A stretch of 64,000 nucleotides of DNA from Beta vulgaris subsp. vulgaris (GCF_026745355.1 NC_079202.1:50012169-50076168), one strand, 5' to 3'; shown: positions 45,979 to 58,259, numbered from the stretch's first letter. The notes: generated by a model from the letters alone, not told the origin. Program-made: numbers and translations.

Positions 45979-46122
45979 CCTATAAGTAGGAGAGAGGGGA
46001 GAGATTTTTGTCACTTTTACAATCCTCTCTCTCTCTCTAAATTTGAGTTTTCTGCTCTCTCTCTCTCTACTTTAGAGCATTTTCTTCTCTAAGTCCGAGC
46101 CCCATCTTCTTCGTCCGACCAG
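45979..46122 (+). promoter_or_regulatory. antisense promoter and leader inside the gypsy element
   Basis: CCTATAAGTAGG at 45978-45989 is a TATA box on the plus strand, opposite to gag-pol. A CT-rich leader (CTCTCTCTCT runs, 46020-46080) follows, with a possible splice donor CCAGGTACG near 46119-46127. The ATG of the antisense gene lies at 46206. The acceptor of the leader intron is not clear. Confidence 0.6.
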
Positions 46123-46205
46123 GTACGCCTTTGTTTTGCTTTTTCACTAAGTTTTTCTTCTCTTTCTTTTAATAAAATCGGCCGACCCCCTTCTGTTGAT
46201 AAATA

Positions 46206-48635
46206 ATGGGGAGCTCGTCCGAGTCAGTGACACCCCCTCCCTCACCTCCTTATAATTTAGCCGAGGAAGTGAGGGGTATGGGAATGGTTTTGGTGTCAAC
46301 TTTAATAAGTTGCCCGGATCCCTCGGCGTGCCTGAGGCGCTTTCCCTCCCAAGTACTCCTTCGCAAGCCGAGGAGGAGGAGGCCGAGGGTACCATCCCCC
46401 TACCCTGGGAGGTGTCCCTGGCCTATCCTTCTTCGAGGAGTTACTTAGACAAATATTTGTCTGATGGTGTAGTTAGGATAGCTATGCCAGGAGAGGAAGG
46501 CGAAGCTTCTACATCGGGTCGGCTGCGTATCCGAGATCGACCCCAAAGGCGGTCCGGGCGCCAAATTTCCCCTTCCATCTTTAATAAAGGCCCTGTTGGA
46601 GGATGCCCGAGGCCAAGCAGCGAAGTTCCAAATAAAGGACCCCTACATACTGGTCCGACCCGATGCTAGTCATACTATTCTGAGCCCACCCCCTGGATGT
46701 ACCGCCTTTTATTACAAGGCCATGGAGATGGGTTTAAGATTCCCGCTGACCCCGTTTGAGAAGGAGATCTTGAACGCCTATAACCTATGCCTGGGTCAGC
46801 TTTCTCCAAATTCATGGGGGGAATCTTGGCGGTTCAGGTAATATGTGACATCATCGGCGTTGGCCGACCCTTACGCTCTGGCGCCATTTGTACAAGCTTT
46901 TGAAATGCCAGCGGGGGATCACGGACCTGGGTGGTGGTGTTTCCAAGCTCGGCGAGGCTACCGAACCGTTCTTGACTTACCCACTTCTCAAAAGGGGTTT
47001 CGCCGGTGCTTTGCCTTTGTCTACTATGGGGGAGAATGGGGCATCCCGATCGTACCCCCATCTGACGACCCAAATCACTGCCTCAATTTCAAAGTGCCCG
47101 AGTTGTCAGAGGATGAAGCCGTGGCCGCTATTTACTTTCAGTTGGAGGCTAAGATAGTGGATGGCGGTGAAGTTTTTGTGGCGGGGAACTGGCTCCCGAG
47201 CTGCAAATCTTTAAAAGATGACACTTCCTGCGCGTTCGGTCTGAGCCCGGCTTTTCCCAAGGGTAATTCGGCAAAAGGGGGTCCGGTTGACTTGTTTTTG
47301 CTTTTATTGTTATATTTTGCTAACTGTTTTTGTCTTTTTGCAGAGCTTCCTTAGCTTACATAAAGGAAACGGACCAAGAGATGGCCGAACGACTGACCTC
47401 CGCTGCACTGAAGGCGGCTCGGATTAGGGCCGAGATGAAGGCGAATAAAATTAACAAGCCTTCTAAGCCAAAGGTAAGATACTTCTCTATCCGACCCGGT
47501 TTAATCCTTCTTTCCTTGTTATTACCAACTTTTCATACGTTTTACAGGATCCCTCCAATCCCAAGCCGAGAAAGCGCAAGGAGCGCACGAAGAGAGGGTG
47601 GAAATGACAGAGAAGGCTTTGGCGAAGGCCCGAGCCGAGAAGGAGGCCTCGGCCAAGAAGGCAAGGCAAGAGCCTTCGTTGAGGTGAACAGCCCCCGTCC
47701 GGCTTCTGGGGACGAGGGGACACACATTTCCCTTCACCCAGAGGATTTCGAGCCGGTGCGAAGTCCAAGCCACGTACAGGGGACCTCGCACACCGAGCAG
47801 ACCTTATCCGAGGCGCCGGTCCCCTTTACCAAATGTCCAAGACGGACAAGAAAGAACGGATTGCCAGTGCCCTGGAAATACTGTTACCCAAACCGACCGA
47901 GATCATATCAACTGAGGTAATGAGGATGAGTCGAGGACTCTTTCGCTCCTGGATGGAGTAAGTACCTTAGCCTTACTCCTCTTTTACTTTTTCATTTTTA
48001 TTTTCTAACTTGTCTTTGTTTTGCAGTTTTCCATCCGGATGACCAAGGTAGCCGAGGACCGGCTCACACTGGTGCAGGAGGTTCAGAGCCTGAAGGAGGC
48101 GGCTCGGAAGCACTTCGATGAGGTCTACCAGGCCAAGGAAGCTAAGCGCTGGCCGAGCTCCGCTTGGAGGAGGCCAACAAAAATTGATGATAGGCGATGG
48201 AAGCAAGAGAGGGAGGACTGGCAGGTTAAAGGACCAACCTTTCCTTGCCAAGGACAACGCTGAGTCCGCAAAAGCCACGGCCGAGGCCAAGCAAGCTCAG
48301 GCCGAGAAGGACTTGGAAGAGGTTCGGCTCAAACTTTCTTCGACCGAGGCTCAACTGAAGGAAGCCCAAGCGGCCGTTTCTCGTTTCAGGAGGAATGGTT
48401 CAACGCCTGGAAAAGTCGGACGACTGTACCGATTTCTGCGCCGACGTGGGCCAATCTTCCCATAAGATGGGCGAGGACGAGGCGCTTGCTAGGCTTAAGG
48501 TAGCCTTTGCTGATTCCTGTCCCGAGGCCGACTGGAATTCAGTCTGGTCTCGCTACCAGGAGTTGGCCGAAGCCGAGCAGCGAGATTAAGGCCAAGATGG
48601 CTGAAGAGATGAGCTCGGACAGCGACTCTGATTGA
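46206..48635 (+). pseudogene. antisense gene with 'putative gypsy type transposon' domain, frameshifted, 3 inferred coding introns
   Basis: Runs opposite to gag-pol. It begins MGSSSESVTPPPSPPYNLAEE. Segments in changing frames (shifts near 46275, 46590 and 46835) give KLPGSLGVPEALSLPS, then AFYYKAMEMGLRFPLTPFEKEIL with LGQLSPNSWGESWRF, then ARRGYRTVLDLPTSQKGFRR and CFAFVYYGGEWGIP. This order matches the plant domain called putative gypsy-type transposon (Transposase_28). Introns with good borders are inferred at 47263-47343, 47473-47547 and 47958-48026. The 3' part is Ala/Glu/Lys-rich and probably coiled-coil (LTLVQEVQSLKEAARKHFDE), ending in acidic SSDSDSD before TGA at 48633-48635. The role in the element's life cycle is unknown. 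This copy is broken. Confidence 0.75.
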
Positions 48636-49081
48636 TGATGAAGAGGAAGATGCTGGTAGCACCGAGCCACCTCCACCAGAGCAACCTGCCGCGAGCAACC
48701 TGCCTGGTCCTTCTACTTAGCTTCTTAGGATTTTATTTTCTTAGCTTTGGCCTTGTCGGCCCTTTTAGCTTTTCTGCTTTCGACCCCTGTTTTGTAAACT
48801 TTTGGTTGTATTTTACAACTTTTGATCAATTGGAATACAACTACTATTTTGCAACTCGTCATTTGTCGCATATTTTTCGTTATTTGCAATATTACAACAT
48901 TCATTAATAGACAATAAACTGGTTAAGTTTTGCTTGCCTTTTTGTTCAAAATAATAGACTGGTTAAGTCTCTTTCATTTCTGGGGTATAAAACCGACTTG
49001 ATACATGGACTGGTTAAGTCCGAGTTACAATTTGATTTGCTTGCTAACCCGACCAGGTACTGCTGGCCTTACATCATGCCC
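48636..49081. other. junction between the antisense gene and pol 3' ends
   Basis: T-rich sequence between two convergent reading frames, presumably 3' UTR and polyadenylation region of the antisense gene. ACTGGTTAAGT recurs three times (48917-49020) as a short dispersed repeat. Confidence 0.5.
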
Positions 49082-52000
49082 CTAGTGCAAGTAACGAAAA
49101 AAAGTTACACATAGAATCTTTTGAGATTGTCTAGGTTCCAAGGCCGAGCCAGGGGGACCCCTTCGGGAGATTCGAGTCGGAATGTCCCTGGCTTGATGAT
49201 TTCTGTAACCTTGTAAGGGCCGTCCCAATTTGCCCCCAACTTCCCTTTGAGATGGGAAAGTCCAGTGGCTTCGACCTTTCGGACGACCCAGTCGCCTAGA
49301 CTGATTGGCCGAGGCTTTACTCGCCGTTAAATGCCTTGTGATTCTTTGCTTGTACCGGATGGCTTGTAGCAAAGCATTGCCTCGGGTTTCTGGCAATAGG
49401 TCTAAGTTGATGGGCTTTTCTTCTTCATTTTGGTCGAACTCATAGAATGTCATCCGAGGGGAAGGAATTCCCACCTCGACCGGAAGGACAGCCTCGCTTC
49501 CATAGACCAAGCCGAAAGGGGATGCCCCGTGGCTTCTTTACCGTTGTTCGAGCCGACCAGAGTACTCCAGGTAGGTCGTCTACCCATGCCCCTTTAGCTG
49601 CATCAAGGGATTTTTGATACCTTTAGGACAATTTTATTAGCCGACTCGGCTTGCCCGTTGGTCTGAGGGCGGGAGACTGCCGAGAACCTTGTTTGAATGC
49701 CGAACCGGGCAATACTTCGAGTCGGCCCGCTGTTGAACTGTCGGCCATTGTCTGATACCAAGGCTCTTGGAATTCCGAACCGGGTAATGATTTCCTCCAT
49801 ATGAACAACTGAACCTGCTTGTCAGTAATTGACGCCAGTGGCTCGGCTTCGGTCCACTTGGTGAAATAATCAATGCCACAATTAGGAACTTCCTTTGCCC
49901 AGAAGCCGGGGGAAAAGGTCCGAGCAGGTCCATGCCCCACTTGTCGAAGGCAGGACTGCTTGAATGGTGGTGAGGGGAGTGGCGGCGCCCTTGGTAGTCC
50001 GAGTGAATCTGGCAGGAGGGACACCGTCGGACTAAGTCCGAGGCATCAGCTTTAAGTAGGCCAATAGTACCCTGCTCTTAGCGCCTTTCCGGCTATAGTT
50101 CGCCCCCTTGATGGCTTCCGCAGGCTCCTTGGTGTATTTCCGGAGGACATAATTTCCTTCCTCGGGAGTTATACATTTGAGGAGGGGATGAGTGAAAGAC
50201 TTTTTATAGAGCTGCCTTTCATGCCAAAGGAACCAACCGACTTATGCTTAATCCGGTCGGCTTCTTTAGGATCACTGGGTAAGGTCCCGTCTCGCAAGTA
50301 CTCCACAATTTCACCCATCCAGTTTGAGGATCGATTGAGTACGAGCTGCTCTTTCATTTATGCTAGGTCCTTCAACACTTCCCAAGTTATGGTTCTGGGG
50401 GCCGACCCTCAGCAGAACTAGCCATCCGAGCCAGTGCATCAGCTGCTGATTTTCCGAGCGAGGAATGTGGGTAATCCGGAATCCGGACAACCTTGCAATG
50501 ACAGCTCGGGCTTTGGCCAAGTACATCCTCATGTTTCCTCCTTGGCCTCATAGTCTCCGGAAATCTGACCCACTATGAGTTGTGAGTCGGACTTGGCTAT
50601 GATTGAGTTGCCCCAGCTAGGATGCATAGCTGATTCCGAGGATGAGAGCCTCATACTCGGCTTCATTGTTAGATCCGAGAAACTCGAACTTAACAGCATA
50701 CTCAATTTTTTCTCCGACCGGAGGTTTGATGACCAACCGGCTCCACAACCACTCTTTGTGGATGACCATCAACAAGCAATTCCCACTCCTCTTGCGAACC
50801 GACCGGGGGTCGAGTTGCGCATTCAGTGATGAAGTCAGCGAGTGCTTGGGCCTTGATGGCTCTTCGGGGCTCGAACTCGAGCCCAAAATCTGCTAACTGG
50901 TCTGCCCAATCACTCATCCGACTCGAGTGATTTCTATTCTCAATAAGCTTCCGGAGCGGTTGTCCGGTTAGGACTTTGATGGGGTGTGCTTGAAAATAGG
51001 GCTTGAGCTTCCGGCTCGCCATCACCAAGGCAAAGACCATTTTCTCAACATCGCTGATTCGCCTCGGCCCCCTATAGGCGTGGCTGATGAAGTACACGGA
51101 TGTTGCTTTCCTTCTCGCTCGGCTATTAGGACGGCGCTTAGAGCATAGTCCGAGACAGCCAAGTAGATAAACAGGGGTTCCCCGGCAAGGGGGAGATCAG
51201 TTTGGGCAAAGATGCCAAGTGATTCTTGAGGTCAGCGAAGGCTTGCTCGGCTTCGTCATCCCATGCGAACTCTTTTCGCTTCAGGGCCTTGAAGAACAAC
51301 AAGCTTTTATCGGCCGACCGGGAGAGGAACCGACCGAGTGCCGCTAAGCAGCCGGTTAGGCGCTGTACTTCCCGAACATTCCGAGGCGATTTCATTTCTA
51401 AGACCGCTTTGATTTTGTCCGGGTTGGCCTCTATACCTCTCTCATCTACTAGAAATCCGAGGCACTTTCCCCCTTTAACTCCGAAGACGCATTTTTTAGG
51501 GTTGAGCATCATTCGGTATTTCCTTAGGGTGCTCAGCGTTTCTTTCAGATCTGCAGGGTGATCCGACTGGGCCTTGCTTTTGACTATCATATCGTCAACG
51601 TATACCTCAATGTTCCGACCCAATTGGTCGCTGAAGATTTTGTTAAGGTACGCTGATATGTCGCCCCGGCATTTTTGAGGCCGAATGGCATCATTTTGTA
51701 GCAGTAGACACCCTGAGGAGTGATGAACGCGTATGAACCCTATCCTTCTCGGCCATGGGAATTTGATGATAGCCGGCATTTGCATCCATGAAGCTGAGAA
51801 GGGCGTGCCCTGCCGTTGAATCGACCAGCCTATCGATCTTTGGCAAGGGTGATTGTCTTTTGGGCAGGCTTTGTTTAAGTCGGTGAAGTCGACACACATT
51901 CGCCATGCCCCACTCGGCTTTTTGACCAAACCACATTGGCCAGCCATTCCGAGTATTGACATCTTCTATGAAACCCGCTTCGAGCAGCTTCTTGACTTCT

Positions 52001-52790
52001 GCTGCTGCCGCGGCATTTCTTTCGGGACCTTGGTGCCTGAGCTTCTGCTTGATAGGTCTGAACCCCTCTTTGATGTTAAGCTCATGGCACATGATTTTCG
52101 GGTCGAGCCCCGGCATTTCTGTGGCCTCATAGGCAAAGACATCTTGGTACTCCGTGAGCACTTGGATGATATCTTGCCTTGTTTGCGGTCCATGGCCTTG
52201 CCTACCCTGACAGTCCGACCGGGGTCCTGGCCGATCGCGACTTCTTCGTCCTCTCGGCTGGTGAGGACGTTCATATTGCTTGGGGTTTTCAGTTATGTAC
52301 ACCCCGAGGCTCGTTGAGGGCTGACCCCCTTCATATTTCTTTTTTTCGAGTCCTTTTGGACGTCGTTGTCCGAGTCCTTTTGGACGTCGGTATTTTTAGG
52401 CTATTCACATAGCACTCTCTTGCGGCCTGTTGGTCGCCTTGAATTTTTCCTACCTTCCCGTCATCAGTCTCAAACTGCAAGAGGAGCTGGTAGGTGGAGA
52501 TGGCGGCCTTGGCCTTGTTTAGCATGGGCCTCCCCATTATTATGTTGTAAGGCAAAGGGATGTCTACCACCAAGAAGTCGATCGGTAGGCTTCTCCCCTT
52601 ACCCTTTTCACCCATCCGAGTGGGTAATTTTATTGATCCGACCGGGTGGACAGAGTTGCCCCCGAAGCCTATGAGCGGCTGAGCCATGGGGTAACATCCC
52701 GTTCGGTGTACTTCAGCTTTTTGAGGCAGTCAAGGGTGATTATATCAGCGGATGAGCCTATCCACCAATACCCTCTTCACCTTTGTATTG
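49082..52790 (-). pseudogene. gypsy pol: protease, reverse transcriptase, RNase H, second RNase H, integrase (frameshifted)
   Basis: Reading leftwards: the protease ends with YNIIMGRPMLN (about 52550), but the active-site region near 52755 has lost two bases, so the usual D-S/T-G becomes out of frame before SSADIIT. Reverse transcriptase spans about 52250-51200 with FMDANAGYHQIPM and the catalytic [10 protein letters not shown] near 51600-51575. RNase H spans about 51150-50800 with ALVMASRKLKPYF and WADQLADFGLEFEPR. A second, archaeal-type RNase H follows with GSNNEAEYEALILGI (about 50670-50620) and KSDSQLIVGQISGDYEAK. Integrase spans about 49880-49600 with DYFTKWTEAEPLA, LVSDNGRQF and SRPQTNGQAESAN, followed by VYGSEAVLPVEVGIPSPR and a C-terminal tail to 49082. 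The open parts lie in at least six frames, so no polyprotein can be made. Confidence 0.92.
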
Positions 52791-52943
52791 CTACCTTGAG
52801 CTCGATGACAAGGGGGTCGTCGTGCGGAACGCGCAACGTCCGACTAGGTTCCCCAAATGTCATGACGGGGCAGCTGCTCGGGGAGCTGAACATCAAGCAC
52901 CTGATGTTTAAGGTTCTGGAGGTGAGCCTTGCGGCTCGGCCGG

Positions 52944-54617
52944 TTAGGCCTCCCGACGCAAATCCTCCTGCGATGACACCAATGAAGCCTTCGGTGTCCC
53001 CGCTGTTCGACTGACCCACCTTTTGCTTTCCCTTTTCCTCGCTCGAAGCTTGAGGTAGTGGTTGAGCTTGCCCTGGTCGGCCAGACCGTTCAAGGATTTC
53101 TTGAGCTCCCGACAGTCATTGGTGGTGTGACCACATTCCTTGTGGTAGTCACACCCAAATTTTGTCCCTCCGAGACGATGACGTCCGGATGGGCGTTGGC
53201 CTGGGAAGCCAATTTTTGTCCCGGATGCCAAAGTAGATTTCCTTCCGGTTTTTATTGAATCGGGGGTCGTTGCCATTATCAGTGAGCCGATCCCCTCGGC
53301 CCCCTGTTCTTTGATGCTTAGGCTGACCCGCGTGATCCCTTCATCCTTCCTTTTCTTGCCAACCTCGTCCGAGTAACGGCAGATATCCGTTGCTTGGATG
53401 AATCTTTGAGCCCGAGCCATGGCTTCCGAGTAAGTTTTGACTTCATTCTCGGTAATGACCATCTGAGCCGACCCGGTTGGAGGCCGGACATGAGGGCAGC
53501 GAAGGCTACAGCGTCCTGTAGGTCGGTTATTTTGAGAGACTCTTCGTTGAACCTCTTGATGTAGTCCGACAAGGATTCATTCTTGTCTTGCTTCACCCCC
53601 ATGAGGTGAAGGCTGGTTTTTCTTTGCCTCTTTCCCGCTACGAACTGATGGATGAAGAGGTGCTCCAATATGGCGAAGTCAGTGATGACCCCGCCGGCAG
53701 TTCTTGGAACCAATTCAGAGCCAACCCTCTAGAGGTGGTAGGGAAGAAGCGGCACCAAGTGGCCTCGCAGCTTGTCTGACGCTCATTTGAGCCTTGTAAC
53801 TAGCCATATGATCTCTGGGTCGGTTAGGCCCGCAAATGGCTCGATCAGGGGGGTTTTAATTTTACCCGGAGGTTGTTCCTAGGATTTCCTGACTGAAGGG
53901 GATCAGGAACTTGAGCCCTCCTCCAGCTAGCCTAGGGGGCTGAGAATGAGCCGAGTCCCCTTGGCCCTCTCGGTCATTTGCTTTCTTCCTGAGGAACTCC
54001 CGAGCGTCATAGCCTTGGCTGAGGCGCTTCTTGTTGTTAAGGAATCTCGGGCATCTTGGGGTTTCCGACCCGCACCCCCCTTGGGGATTTAGATACATGG
54101 GTCTCCATGCTGACGGGCCGACCCTGTCGCGCTGACTTTTCTCTTTCCCGGTGGCTGGGTCTCTCGCATCGGACCGTGGCCGGTAGGCTGCGGGTCCGAT
54201 TAGAACGAGAGTTGTCCCTCTGAGAGCGGACGACCGTGCGCTCCCTGGGCTCATGCTGATTGAGCGGGACGACTTGTTGGGCTGCCTCTGCTGAAGCATG
54301 GCCATCATGTCCATCATCTCCTTTTGGAATGTCTCCTGGAGCTGAGCCGTGATAAGGGCCAGGTCAGACGCGAAGAGCGGCTGAGGCTCCACATGCTGGA
54401 TATGCTGGGATACTGACCGAGGGTCCAAAGTTTGGACGGTAGGTGACCTCCGAGCCGGTGAGGGAGTCCGCTCGGCCTCTCGGTTATGCGCAGGCGAATG
54501 GCCTCGCTCCGGTCGAGGGATTGGGGGATCCCGATTATGCGCGGGCGAGTGGCCTCTCTCTGGCCGAGAGACCTGCTCGGAGGCTGGCTTGCCGCGTATG
54601 TTTTTGGTTGGTGCCAT
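52944..54617 (-). pseudogene. gypsy gag: nucleocapsid/capsid protein, frameshifted
   Basis: Starts at the ATG at 54617 (MAPTKNIRGKP) about 90 bp inside the 5' LTR. The N-terminal part is Pro/Arg-rich with an internal repeat (RPERGHSPAHNR twice). The retrotransposon gag core is at 53713-53400 (LEHLFIHQFVAGKRQRKTSL; SLSDYIKRFNEE; AALMSGLQPG). A zinc-knuckle-like CDYHKECGHTTNDC follows in another frame (about 53150). Frameshifts near 53860 and 53470 separate the three open parts. Confidence 0.88.
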
Positions 54618-54707
54618 GGTCAATTGGCGTTCTGAGCTGAGTAGCTGAAAATCTGAGTGAGTGGTGGCGAAGTAACTTTTTGTACTTCCCCACAGACGGC
54701 GCCAAAC

Positions 54708-55114
54708 TGTTTCTGTCTAGAAATTAAGGGTTCTGATTCCTTTGCTTAGGGAGTACCGGGTCAGATTCGAATGTCCTGAGTCCAAAGTCCGTACGCCGGA
54801 ATCCTGCAAAAGTAACGGTTAGACTGCCCCGGGGGTTGTTCCGGGATCGCCTCTCCGACGCTCAAGTCAGTGATCAAGCTTAGAGAGATAAAGTCTAGAG
54901 AGAGATGCTCTGGTTTGTTAGGTAAGAATTCAATACCTTCTCATTGATGAGGGGGTTGAGTATTTATAGTGCTTGGGATATCCCAACTGTAGGCCAGCTG
55001 GGGGGCACTGACAGCTGGAATGCACCATCGCAGGTGGGGCCCACTGGAGGCTCTAAGGCATTTAATGGGCTGGATTATCCTTGGTAAGCTTGTACCAGGA
55101 AATAAGCCCAAACA
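54708..55114 (-). repeat. 5' LTR of the gypsy element
   Basis: 407 bp, TG..CA, followed by the target duplication TAATT (55115-55119). The minus-strand TATA box ACTATAAATA is at 54961-54970; transcription would run leftwards into gag. Confidence 0.95.
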
Positions 55115-56481
55115 TAATTTAATTAAGATTAAATCCCTGAAGAGACGTCTCACGTTAAGGCACGCACATTTGATTATGGTCTAGCAATGCAATTTAACTA
55201 AACTATAAGAAATATTTACTAACTGCAAAAAATGTGGAACTAGATTTACAGAATAACGATGTTATTATTATGTTAAATAAATCAAAACTCATAATATTAA
55301 CCATTAAACCATAATTATTAACCCAAAAACCATACATCAACCAAGCAACCATAATCGTTTCCTTTAGTACTACGTACATTCAATAGTTTTATTCAGCCAA
55401 GACCATATTCGATCTCAAAAACTGTAACTGATAACATGAAAATTATAACTAATTAATAACGTGTGAACAATTACTAATAGCTAAAAATCATAACTATTAA
55501 TCTTAAAAATATAACTATTTATTACCTAGAACCATGAATATAACTAATTAATAACATGACCTCTATAACCAATAATGTGTAAACAATTACAAATAATTAG
55601 AAACCATAACTATTAATCTTATAAATATCACTATTTACCTAGAATCATAACTAGTTACCTGAAAGCAATAATTAATTACTAAAAAACCATAACTACTTAC
55701 CTAAAACATATATTATGACGAAAACTGTAACTAACTACCTGAAAACCATAACTTATAATCACATATACATTACAATTTGGACCCATTAATAGAGGGAAAT
55801 AACAAGCTTTGGTAATTAAGAATTTACTTGCTTAACTTTGATGCAACAATGTCGTTGTTTAAGCGGGATAAACTAAACTAAATATCATCAAATTCTCATC
55901 ATCAAGATTGAATAAGACGCGAAAAGGACTTTAAAAGCTTCAAATGTTCGAAAAAGACTGCATTGAAAATCTGATTTGTCCTACTTTAGCACAATTTCGC
56001 ACAAAATTAGCAACCATTGAGCTAAAACTCTAACAAATATATAGGATAATTTTGGTGTTTTAGCTCAAAGAAAAAGTGAAAAAAAAAGAGAAGTAGGCTT
56101 TAGCTTATGTGTCTGATTATATACAACAACAAGATAGAGGTATGGAAGTTGGTGGAGAAAAGAAGGAAATGGCAGTGTGGAGGAGAGAAAAACGAGATGC
56201 ACTAACAGAATAATTGTATATTATTGCAGTTCTCAAATTGCCTATTATGACGAATTTCGCACCGTCGTCGCAAATCAAGGCGCAACGATAGATAAAATTG
56301 CAGCAATAGGTTTGACTTATTATTGTGGTTGTGGCCTAAAATTGCAGCAATAGGTACGTACTGATACAAGTAAAAGATTTTATTTTTTGCACTTTTTCAT
56401 CAAATTTCAAAGAAAATAATGTAAATTGAAAGTAATGACAATTGACAAAGAATGCTTATACAAAATTCTAAAAGAAAAAAA
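55115..56481. other. AT-rich spacer with degenerate short repeats
   Basis: 55300-55770 consists of many imperfect copies of AACCATAACTATTAA / ATAACTAATTAATAAC-type sequence. The rest shows no recognised gene or transposon. Confidence 0.6.
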
Positions 56482-56760
56482 TTCACATAAATAATCCCAA
56501 CTTTAATTTCACCCATCTTCTCAGTTTAATCCCAACTTTTGATTATTCCAAAATAATTCCAACATTTGAGGGGGCCTTCTCAAAGTAAGCTAAACTATCT
56601 TTTTCCTTGTGTGTACTAATCCATTAGGTTTATAATATGTTGAAAATTAATAGTTCGGATTATTTTGAGAAGGTACCCCCTAAAGTTGAATTATTCTAAA
56701 ATAATTCAAAGTTGAGATTATTTTGAGAAGAGTAGTGAAAGTTGGGATTATTCATGTCAA
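56482..56760. mobile_element. MITE-like foldback with AATAATCCCAACTTT ends
   Basis: The left end TCACATAAATAATCCCAAC and the right end, inverted, TGACATGAATAATCCCAAC match closely. Inner blocks (TTCTCA, ATTATTCCAAAATAATTC) are also inverted copies, so most of the 279 bp can fold back. No open frame. Confidence 0.75.
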
Positions 56761-57406
56761 TTACATAAAATATACAAAAAAATCCAACAGATATAAGAAA
56801 AGAGATTCAAAAGAAAAATATAAAAAATAACCAAAAACCGGAATCCCTAACTTCATACTGAATCTTAAAAAATAAAATGAAGAAAAAAAAAAATGAGAAC
56901 AAGAACAATCAGGGCCATGTGTTCGTGTTGGCGTTGAATTTAGGAGTCCGATTTCCCTTCTTACTTTGCCAACAAATACTGGAGATTTGCGACGATGATA
57001 AGGCTGACCTTCTGTGTTTGAATAACGAGCGACGAGCGCGGAGCTTCTTGCGGTCGAGGCTGGACGACAAATGCTTGGCTACGAACCGAGATTTTTGCGG
57101 TCGAGGCTGGGCCGATAAGCGACGGGTTGCTTGCATTCAAGGCTAATTAATGGATCTTGATTAATATATAGTTCCAGGATCCAATGACACATAACCACAA
57201 CATACCATATGGGCGATGGGCTTCTCCTTTATGTGTTGGAGGATATGGATTAGAAGGAACCAATGAGGCTTTAATGGTAAGGATCTTAAACTGGAACATT
57301 TTTTAAAACAATCCATTTTCCTTACAGTTGAATTCTCTTGCTTAAGACCTGACTCCACCATAAACCACAAACAAACATCTTTGAACCATCCCAGGAACAT
57401 TGTTCT

Positions 57407-57841
57407 ACTATAGTGGTGGATGCCTCTTTCAACTCTTCCTCTCTCTCAGCAGGTGTGGAGGCAGTTTGTAGAACAAAATCAGGTCTATGGATTGAAGGAG
57501 TATGTGGCAAGGTTGCAACCAATGACTTAAATATTATAGAACTCACTGCCATCAAAATGGCCTTGGACTGGGCGAAGGAGAGGAAGTGTGTGGCCTGACT
57601 GTATAATGCTATCTAACTCCGCTATTGCTTGGATAATGTTATGGGGGTCACCAAAATTCGTGATAGATATATACTAACATTACAAGTTTATGCAGGGAGT
57701 CGTTGAAGAAAGGATGGGTGCTGTGGGTTCAAAAAGTGGAGAGGGATCAAGTCGGCGAGGCTGATGCACTTGCCAAGGCAGTAATAACAAAGGAGGATTC
57801 TCAACATCATGACTTCCTCCAATTTTCTACATCTCCTTGAA
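57407..57841 (+). pseudogene. plant-type RNase H domain fragment
   Basis: VVDASFNSSSLSAGVEAVCRT gives the first Asp of the catalytic set, IIELTAIKMALDWA the Glu, and DCIMLSNSAIAW (in another frame) the later Asp. WVLWVQKVERDQVGEADALAKAV ends the domain as in RNase H regions of plant LINEs and related host proteins. A stop at 57596 and frameshifts break it. It is unrelated in detail to the LINE copy at 40300-40620. Confidence 0.75.
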
Positions 57842-58259
57842 AGGACCTAAATCTAACAAACCTAAATATTTCTTTTGAACAATTGTCAGTAGTTTGTAAT
57901 ATTAGGGCCCAAAGGCTGCTAATCTTTGGTACTTAGCTTGTAAACTCTTTATTTTTATGGGTCATGCATGCTATATGCAACAAATGATCAATTAATACAA
58001 CTTATTTTCATTTTTAATTTCTTACATGCAATCCTAAAAACTACATGTAGCTTTTTCACTTAACTAAAAAAAAGTATTTGGCCAGTTGGCAAGCAAATAC
58101 TGGACAAAGAAACCAAAATGATCTAATCAAGGTGTGAAAAGTCTTAACACAAAATTTATTCACCTTTATCTGAAATAACCCTCCTGGCCTCCTCACATTA
58201 TGTGGACTGTGTGAGTCACATAGTTTATAAACATAAGACGCAGTTCAATTCAAGGCCCC
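57842..58259. promoter_or_regulatory. presumed promoter region of the MADS-box gene
   Basis: AT-rich sequence between the RNase H relic and the CT-rich leader of the MADS gene. No open frames. No regulatory motif is distinct enough to name with confidence. Confidence 0.4.

Larger units (their letters stand above)
43444..55114 (-). mobile_element. young Ty3/gypsy (Tat-lineage) retrotransposon with antisense gene and tandem arrays
   Basis: An 11.67-kb element. Both LTRs are 407 bp (43444-43850; 54708-55114), start TG and end CA, and differ at one visible position. The target duplication TAATT flanks it exactly. The minus-strand order from the right is LTR, primer site (TTTGGCGCCGTCTGTG, inverse at 54691-54706), gag, protease, reverse transcriptase, RNase H, a second archaeal-type RNase H, integrase, then an opposite-strand gene, tandem repeats and 3' LTR. 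A second RNase H plus repeats near the 3' LTR is characteristic of the Tat (Ogre/Retand) lineage. Coding parts are frameshifted throughout despite the young LTRs. Confidence 0.93.
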
